A stretch of DNA of 10,396 bases from Aliicoccus sp041838435 (lineage in GTDB: Bacteria > Bacillota > Bacilli > Staphylococcales > Salinicoccaceae). The stretch is from contig JBGYPO010000021.1 of NCBI GenBank assembly GCA_041838435.1, positions 1 through 10,396 on the forward strand, in the 5' to 3' direction. Positions 5,647 to 10,396 of this stretch are shown here, piece after piece. Each line of letters opens with the position of its first letter. The first letter of the stretch is position 1. The notes under the pieces were generated by a model. That model did not search any database and was not told where the DNA came from. It saw only the letters and a list, made by a program, of their open reading frames with translations. The translations under genes and the position numbers were made by a program.

Positions 5647-7419
5647 TTACGGTTTATTTAACGATGTCACTATATTTTCAGCGACATTTTGTGGAATACC
5701 AATTGCTGTAAAATCAACAATTGATTTCTCTTTCATCCGTTTTATAGATCCAAATGTATTCAATAATTTTTGTTTGCGCTTCGGTCCAAGACCCTCAATG
5801 CCGTCAAGCTGTGACTGAATAGAAGTCTTCCTTCTCGTCTGTCTATGGAATGTGATTGCAAATCTATGCACTTCATCCTGTATACGCTGCAACAGATAAA
5901 ATTCTTGTGAGTTACGCTTTAGGGGTACAAGCGCACCAGTCTCTCCAAACAATAATTCGTGTGTTTGGTGCTTATCGTTTTTAGCAAGACCTGCAACAGG
6001 GACATCAAGTCCAAGCTCATCTGCGAGCACGTTTTTCACAGTATTCATATGACCGAGACCACCATCTACAATGATGAGGTCTGGCAGTGGTAATTTCTCC
6101 TGTCTCACACGTGTATAGCGCCTGCGCACAGCTTCAGCCATCGTTTTGTAGTCGTCAACTTGAGTTACCGTACGAATTTTATATTTGCGGTAGTCTTTCT
6201 TTGAAGGCTTCCCATCGATAAAAGTCACCATAACGCTGACGGGATCCGCACCTTGAATATTAGAGTTGTCAAATGCATCGATGCGAATTGGTGTCTCGAT
6301 ATTTAGTGCTTCGCCCAGTGCGTCAATCGCACCGATTGTGCGTGCTTCGTCACGTTCAATAATTTCAAATTTATTTTCAACTGAAATCTTTGCATTTTTT
6401 ATCGCTAAATCGAGCAACTCTTTCTTTTGACCACGCTTTGGCTGCAGCACTTTCGTCGGCAGGTATTCTTCTATTGTTTCAAGATTAAATTCACTTGGAA
6501 TATGTACTTCTTTAGGTAATATCGATGAATTTAAATCATAGAACTGTGCTATATATCTAAAGAACTCTTCCTCAATATCGTCTTTTAAAGGGAATAGCTC
6601 TGCTTTTTTCTCAATTAAATTTCCGTTGCGAATGAGCAGGACGCTTATGCTCATCCAACCTTTTGTCACTGCATAACCAAACACATCACGTGCTGTCATG
6701 TCAGCGGTCATCATGTTTTGTTTCACTAACGTTTCTTCAATGTGACCAATTAAATCTCTATATTCTTTAGCTTTTTCAAACTCTAAATTTTCTGCAGCAT
6801 CATTCATTTTTTGTTGCAGACCTTCTACAACGTCTTTCGTATCACCATTTAAGAATCGTGTGATACCGTTAATCATCTCATCATACTCAGACTTAGCCAC
6901 CTCGTTGACACAAGGCCCCAGGCATTGTCCGATATGATAATACAGACATGTTTTGTCCGGCAGTGTATTACATTTTCTCAGTGGGTACATGCGGTCTAAT
7001 AACTTTTTTGTTTCATGTGCACTGTAAGCGTTCGGATACGGTCCGAAATATATACCTGTCTTCGGTTTAACAATACGCGTCACCACAAGTTTTGGATGAC
7101 GTTCTTTTGTAATTTTAATAAACGGATAACTCTTATCATCTTTTAATAAGACATTAAACCGTGGCTGATGTTTTTTTATTAAGTTTAATTCCAGCAATAA
7201 CGATTCTGCTTCAGAACTCGTGACGATGTAGTCAAAATCGACAATTTCACGCACAAGCCGCATCGTTTTTTCATCGTGTGCCCCACTGAAGTATGAGCGC
7301 ACCCGGTTCCTGAGTAGCTTCGACTTACCCACATAGATGACTTCATCGTGCTTATCCTTCATTAAGTAGCACCCAGGTTCTGCAGGCACTACAGATAATT
7401 TTAACTTTAAAGCATCCAT
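5647..7419 (-). CDS. uvrC: UvrABC excision nuclease subunit C
   Basis: A 590-residue nucleotide-excision-repair nuclease, which cuts both sides of a lesion after loading by UvrB. The ATG at 7419 is chosen because GGAGGTGA stands 5 bp upstream; the longer frame to 7476 reads through the trxA terminator. Domains: GIY-YIG nuclease about 12-92 (G16-C17-Y18, Y29-V30-G31, R39, E77); a cysteine cluster C150, C158, C166, C170 spaced as in the iron-sulfur region of E. coli UvrC; UVR motif about 203-238 contacting UvrB; RNase H-like nuclease with D384 in AFDNSN, D452 in VDGG and H519 in DEVHRFA; helix-hairpin-helix pair about 538-588. GCY in place of GIY is usual in staphylococci as I recall. It lies between trxA and sdhC. 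No strong promoter of its own is seen. Confidence 0.98.
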   Translation of the reverse strand: MDALKLKLSVVPAEPGCYLMKDKHDEVIYVGKSKLLRNRVRSYFSGAHDEKTMRLVREIVDFDYIVTSSEAESLLLELNLIKKHQPRFNVLLKDDKSYPFIKITKERHPKLVVTRIVKPKTGIYFGPYPNAYSAHETKKLLDRMYPLRKCNTLPDKTCLYYHIGQCLGPCVNEVAKSEYDEMINGITRFLNGDTKDVVEGLQQKMNDAAENLEFEKAKEYRDLIGHIEETLVKQNMMTADMTARDVFGYAVTKGWMSISVLLIRNGNLIEKKAELFPLKDDIEEEFFRYIAQFYDLNSSILPKEVHIPSEFNLETIEEYLPTKVLQPKRGQKKELLDLAIKNAKISVENKFEIIERDEARTIGAIDALGEALNIETPIRIDAFDNSNIQGADPVSVMVTFIDGKPSKKDYRKYKIRTVTQVDDYKTMAEAVRRRYTRVRQEKLPLPDLIIVDGGLGHMNTVKNVLADELGLDVPVAGLAKNDKHQTHELLFGETGALVPLKRNSQEFYLLQRIQDEVHRFAITFHRQTRRKTSIQSQLDGIEGLGPKRKQKLLNTFGSIKRMKEKSIVDFTAIGIPQNVAENIVTSLNKP

Positions 7420-7439
7420 ATACTTCACCTCCGATATAC

Positions 7440-7465
7440 AAAAAAAGCCACCTTTAAAAGGTGGC
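7440..7465 (-). terminator. Intrinsic terminator after trxA
   Basis: On the minus strand GCCACCTT and AAGGTGGC (within 7447-7465) form an 8-bp stem around a 3-base loop, followed by seven T residues (7440-7446). The stem starts 16 bp after the trxA stop, and the T run ends 20 bp before the uvrC ATG, so uvrC depends on read-through or a promoter hidden here. Confidence 0.92.
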
Positions 7466-7481
7466 ATAGCAAACATTCAAA

Positions 7482-7796
7482 TTAAGCGTGTTTTTCAACT
7501 AAGCTTAAAAGTTGTTCTTTCGGTTGGAAGCCAACCACTTTATCAACAGGTTCTCCATCTTTGAAAAGAATTAGAGTAGGTATACTCATCACTTCAAATT
7601 CAGCTGCTGTTGCTTGGTTATCATCAACATTCAATTTTAAAATGTCAGCTTTCCCATCTACTTCACCTGCAAGTTCTTCCAGAACAGGTGCAATCATTTT
7701 ACAAGGTCCACACCAAGGTGCCCAAAAGTCGACAAGTTTAACGCCACTTGAAATTTCTGATTTGAAGTCTTGATCATTTACATCTTTTAATGCCAT
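7482..7796 (-). CDS. trxA: Thioredoxin
   Basis: A 104-residue cytoplasmic thioredoxin of normal length, which reduces protein disulfides and is recharged by thioredoxin reductase. The active site FWAPWCGPC places the redox pair at C29 and C32, with D24 buried near it as in the family. The cis-proline loop SIPTL has P73, and the closing strand and helix (LILFKDG, then KEQLLSLVEKHA) are complete. No signal peptide is present. The ATG at 7796 follows an AAGGGGAGA ribosome site by about 8 bp. A promoter upstream and a terminator downstream make it mainly a one-gene unit between mutS2 and uvrC. Essential in related species. Confidence 0.98.
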   Translation of the reverse strand: MALKDVNDQDFKSEISSGVKLVDFWAPWCGPCKMIAPVLEELAGEVDGKADILKLNVDDNQATAAEFEVMSIPTLILFKDGEPVDKVVGFQPKEQLLSLVEKHA

Positions 7797-7832
7797 AAGT
7801 CAATCTCCCCTTTGCTTTTCATTGGTAAACAA

Positions 7833-7862
7833 AGTATACACAAAATTTACTGGCAGTTTCAA
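7833..7862 (-). promoter_or_regulatory. Predicted sigma-A promoter of trxA
   Basis: On the minus strand TTGAAA (7857-7862, 5 of 6) stands 18 bp before TATACT (7833-7838, 5 of 6). The -10 box is about 36 bp from the trxA ATG. It lies just after the stop codon of the small membrane-protein gene. I saw no Spx or CtsR operator that I could support. Confidence 0.75.
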
Positions 7863-7876
7863 TAAGATTGCTCACT

Positions 7877-7978
7877 CTATGAGAATAATAAAAATATAAT
7901 ACCACCGATGAAAGCAATTATGCCGAGCACGATTAATATTCGTGCGAGTTTGTACATATCAAAGTTATCGAGTTTCAT
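7877..7978 (-). CDS. Small single-span membrane protein (33 residues), hypothetical
   Basis: An ATG at 7978 opens a 33-codon frame ending with TAG at 7877-7879. The protein begins MKLDNFDMYKLAR, a short charged amphipathic head, then has about 19 unbroken hydrophobic residues (ILIVLGIIAFIGGIIFLLF) and ends with a single serine. This is the composition of a real one-span membrane peptide rather than of random DNA. The ribosome site AGGTG is 6 bp upstream and overlaps the end of mutS2; the start is 9 bp after the mutS2 stop, so it is probably co-transcribed and translationally coupled with mutS2. It ends just before the trxA promoter. I do not recognise the family. A chance frame is possible given its length. 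Confidence 0.65.
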   Translation of the reverse strand: MKLDNFDMYKLARILIVLGIIAFIGGIIFLLFS

Positions 7979-7987
7979 CTTACACAC

Positions 7988-10321
7988 CTACTTCATTTCT
8001 ACTATCGTGACGCCGAATCCACCTTCTGAGGGCATGCCGCCTCTGAATGATTTCACTTTTCCATGACGTTTTAAAAATTTCTGTACACCAGCCTGCAATG
8101 CGCCGGTACCTTTACCGTGAATGATTTCTACTGTCTGATAGTTTTGCAGCGTTGCTTGATCTAGATACCTATCGAGTCTAATCATCGCATCTTCATAGCG
8201 TTCACCACGCAGGTCAAGCGAACGTTTTGCAGGCGCGCTCCTCAATGTCTTCTTGACGACAGATTTTTGCACTTCACGCTTCCGTTTCTTTAACTCATCC
8301 AGTGGCAGCTTCATCTTAATGATACCCATCTGTACAACGGCTTCTTTTGTTTTTTCATCGACGGCAGTGACTTCACCTTTTTGAGAATAGCTCAACACAT
8401 CGACTAAGTCGCCAGTTTTAATAATCTCATCCGTATCACGTTTCTTTTTACGCTTGATATCCGCACCCACGTACTGATCGGAAATTTGTTTTTTCTTATC
8501 AATCAGTTCATGTGCTTGAATATCGTCTAGACCGCGCGCCTTCATCTCTTCAAGTGACTGAATGATCTCAGATGCTTTTCTTTCGTTTTCTCTCACTTGA
8601 CGATTAATTTCTTCACGTGCCTGATTTTGCAGCGTTTCTTTAAACATATCAAACTGCATCACTAAATCATTAAGCTCTTGATTTAACTGCACGTTTTCTT
8701 TTAGAAGAGATTCACTCTCAAGATCATTATCGCGCGCTTGCTTCGTGTGACGTTCCAGTGCCTCGATCATTTTATCGATATCGCTAGTGTCACGACCTGT
8801 CAGATTTCGTGCACGTTCCACAACAGCCGGGTTTAAACCGAGCTTGTTTGAAATCTCATACGCATTTGACTTTCCAGGCACACCCATCATCAATCGGTAC
8901 GTGGGTGAGAGTGTCTCTACATCAAACTCAACGGACGCGTTCAACACGTCATCGCGTGAATAACTAAATGATTTTAACTGAGGATAATGCGTTGTTGCGA
9001 TCACTTGTGATTGTTTATTAAGTAAGAATTCCATAATGCTGATCGCAAGAGCCGCCCCTTCTTCAGGGTCAGTACCCGCACCAAGCTCATCGAGTAACAC
9101 TAGCGAATCTCGGTCTGCTTCTTCAATGATACGTGTGATGTTCACCATGTGTGACGAGAACGTCGATAAAGACTGTTCAATCGACTGCTCATCACCGATA
9201 TCACTATAAACGGCACTGAACTTTTTAAGTCTCGCACCGTCCCGCGCTGGAACTGGAATCCCGCTTTGCGCCATTAACACAGATAAACCAACCGTCTTAA
9301 GCGTTACTGTTTTACCACCTGTGTTCGGCCCGGTAATAATAACAGCACGAATATCTTCATCTACAAATATGTCGTTTTTTACAACTTCATCCGCGGGTAT
9401 GAGCGGATGAAAGGCTCCGGGTAAATGTATGCCGCCAGCATCGACTATTTCTGGCTTCGAACCCCGGATACTCACACCGTATTTTGCTTTTGAAAATATC
9501 ATATCGAGATCATGGAGCACCATATCGTGCGCTTTTAAATCAACCGCAACATTCGCAACCTCACCAGATAACTCATATAGTATGCGCTCAACTTCTGCTG
9601 ACTCTTCATCTCTATACTGACTGATCTTGTTCGCCATCTGAACAATCTGTAACGGCTCCATGTAAACCGTCTGTCCACTTGCAGACATATCATGGACAAT
9701 CCCTTTAAATTCAGAACGATACTCAACTTTAACCGGCACGACGTAACGATTATTACGCATCGTAATGATGTTATCAGACAACATCTTGGAAGATCGCGTA
9801 ATGGTATTGAGTCGCTCTTTCATGCGATTCTCTTCGCTGATGATTTTACGACGAATAGAGAGCAGCGCCTCTGAAGCGTGATCGAGGACGCGCTCTTCAT
9901 CAATCGTTTCACGAATTAACCTGTGCAGAAAATGAATGTCTGACAAGCTATCAATGATAGGCGGAAGCACTTCGAGCACATGTTCTTCCTCAATGAATGA
10001 TTTAAACGTGTCACCGAGCGTCTTTTTGCGATATAACATCTGCCTGATTTGATTGAGTTCAGGGACTGATAGTACGCTACCTATTTCAGCGCGCTTAACT
10101 ATGCCCATAATATCTGAAATACCACTGAGCTCAACAGATTTTAGACGCAGCATTGTGACTGCATCATCGACCTCATCAATCATGCGCTCTATTGCATCAG
10201 CGCGTGTTGAGAATATATCCGGTGTCAAATGATTTTTTGTTTTATCACTCACCGCAAAATGTTTGACACCTTCAAGTATTTTATTGAATTCTAACGTACT
10301 TATTGTTTTTTGATTCATCAT
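7988..10321 (-). CDS. mutS2: Endonuclease MutS2
   Basis: A 777-residue MutS2 protein, close to the family's usual 780-785. It lacks the mismatch-recognition domain of MutS and begins with the core/clamp region (about 1-300). The ATPase has Walker A GPNTGGKT at 331-338, Walker B SLVLLDE at 406-412 followed by LGAGTDPEEG, and the ATTHYPQLK switch near 445. A charged coiled-coil region spans about 500-610. The C-terminal Smr nuclease domain (about 701-777) keeps DLRG at 703-706 and HGKGTG at 735-740. Known roles in the family are suppression of recombination, binding of branched DNA and, in B. subtilis, rescue of collided ribosomes; which applies here cannot be told. The first of two adjacent ATG codons (10321) is taken because AGAGGT is 7 bp upstream. 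The nearest promoter-like sequence is weak. Confidence 0.97.
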   Translation of the reverse strand: MMNQKTISTLEFNKILEGVKHFAVSDKTKNHLTPDIFSTRADAIERMIDEVDDAVTMLRLKSVELSGISDIMGIVKRAEIGSVLSVPELNQIRQMLYRKKTLGDTFKSFIEEEHVLEVLPPIIDSLSDIHFLHRLIRETIDEERVLDHASEALLSIRRKIISEENRMKERLNTITRSSKMLSDNIITMRNNRYVVPVKVEYRSEFKGIVHDMSASGQTVYMEPLQIVQMANKISQYRDEESAEVERILYELSGEVANVAVDLKAHDMVLHDLDMIFSKAKYGVSIRGSKPEIVDAGGIHLPGAFHPLIPADEVVKNDIFVDEDIRAVIITGPNTGGKTVTLKTVGLSVLMAQSGIPVPARDGARLKKFSAVYSDIGDEQSIEQSLSTFSSHMVNITRIIEEADRDSLVLLDELGAGTDPEEGAALAISIMEFLLNKQSQVIATTHYPQLKSFSYSRDDVLNASVEFDVETLSPTYRLMMGVPGKSNAYEISNKLGLNPAVVERARNLTGRDTSDIDKMIEALERHTKQARDNDLESESLLKENVQLNQELNDLVMQFDMFKETLQNQAREEINRQVRENERKASEIIQSLEEMKARGLDDIQAHELIDKKKQISDQYVGADIKRKKKRDTDEIIKTGDLVDVLSYSQKGEVTAVDEKTKEAVVQMGIIKMKLPLDELKKRKREVQKSVVKKTLRSAPAKRSLDLRGERYEDAMIRLDRYLDQATLQNYQTVEIIHGKGTGALQAGVQKFLKRHGKVKSFRGGMPSEGGFGVTIVEMK

Positions 10322-10336
10322 GTTTTCAACCTCTAC

Positions 10337-10366
10337 AAAAAATGAGTCATATTCACATATGACTCA
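10337..10366 (-). terminator. Intrinsic terminator upstream of mutS2
   Basis: TGAGTCATAT (10343-10352) and ATATGACTCA (10357-10366) are perfect 10-bp arms around a 4-base loop, followed on the minus strand by six T residues (10337-10342). It ends transcription of the gene to the right of the window, and its T run lies only 2 bp before the mutS2 ribosome site. Confidence 0.85.
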
Positions 10367-10367
10367 G

Positions 10368-10396
10368 TTAATCAATCCAACTCTTCAAACGGCCAC
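10368..10396 (-). CDS. Possible last codons of an upstream gene (frame undecided)
   Basis: The terminator just downstream implies that a minus-strand gene ends here. Two frames fit: one reads GRLKSWID with a TAA at 10368-10370, and the other reads WPFEELD with a TGA at 10372-10374. From staphylococcal gene order the neighbour should be a PolX-type DNA polymerase, but nine codons are too few to confirm this or pick the frame. Confidence 0.3.

Noticed and set aside
7420..7476. N-terminal extension of UvrC by 19 codons
   Set aside because: It translates the trxA terminator stem and has no ribosome site, while the ATG at 7419 has an excellent one and matches the family start.
9535..9726. Minus-strand frame of 63 codons inside mutS2
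   Set aside because: Out-of-frame reading within an intact conserved gene, with no ribosome site.
10341..10352. Relation between the mutS2 upstream stem and the repeat array, both containing AATGAGTCAT
   Set aside because: The shared string is about 10 bases and the rest of the stem and flanks differ; it is best seen as coincidence without a genome-wide count.

Overview
The window reads as part of a low-to-moderate GC Firmicutes chromosome, most likely Staphylococcaceae (Staphylococcus, Macrococcus, Jeotgalicoccus or a relative). The grounds are the order mutS2 - trxA - uvrC - sdhC - sdhA - sdhB, which I know from that family, strong Shine-Dalgarno sites, TTG and GTG starts, and a UvrC sequence that looks staphylococcal throughout. 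The genus cannot be fixed from this sequence. Every gene I accept lies on the minus strand, so transcription runs from high to low coordinates.

Right to left: a terminator and perhaps the last codons of an unseen gene (10337-10396); mutS2 (7988-10321); a 33-residue one-span membrane protein missed by length cut-offs (7877-7978); trxA with its own promoter and terminator (7440-7862); uvrC (5647-7419), starting 20 bp after the trxA terminator; and the sdhCAB operon (2399-5560), with a good promoter just after uvrC and a 14-bp stem terminator after sdhB. Together these genes cover DNA repair and recombination control (mutS2, uvrC), thiol redox (trxA) and complex II of respiration and the TCA cycle (sdhCAB).

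The 619-bp gap between sdhB and the next gene (1780-2398) is the unusual part. It holds nine tandem 41-42 bp units (1969-2340), each junction able to form a hairpin, then two copies of a different 42-bp hairpin repeat (1861-1944), then a promoter with a consensus -10 box (1821-1850). I see no protein gene in this gap.

Left of the gap is a probable operon: a short, sensor-less histidine kinase (880-1779), an OmpR-type response regulator (183-866) and the first 34 codons of an ABC transporter ATPase (1-104). This layout resembles the kinase/regulator/ABC modules that Firmicutes use to sense and resist membrane-active compounds, but the substrate cannot be read from the sequence. The conserved block on the right is ordinary; the best candidates for something undescribed are the repeat-filled gap, the small membrane protein, and the terminator-next-to-Shine-Dalgarno arrangement in front of uvrC and mutS2.
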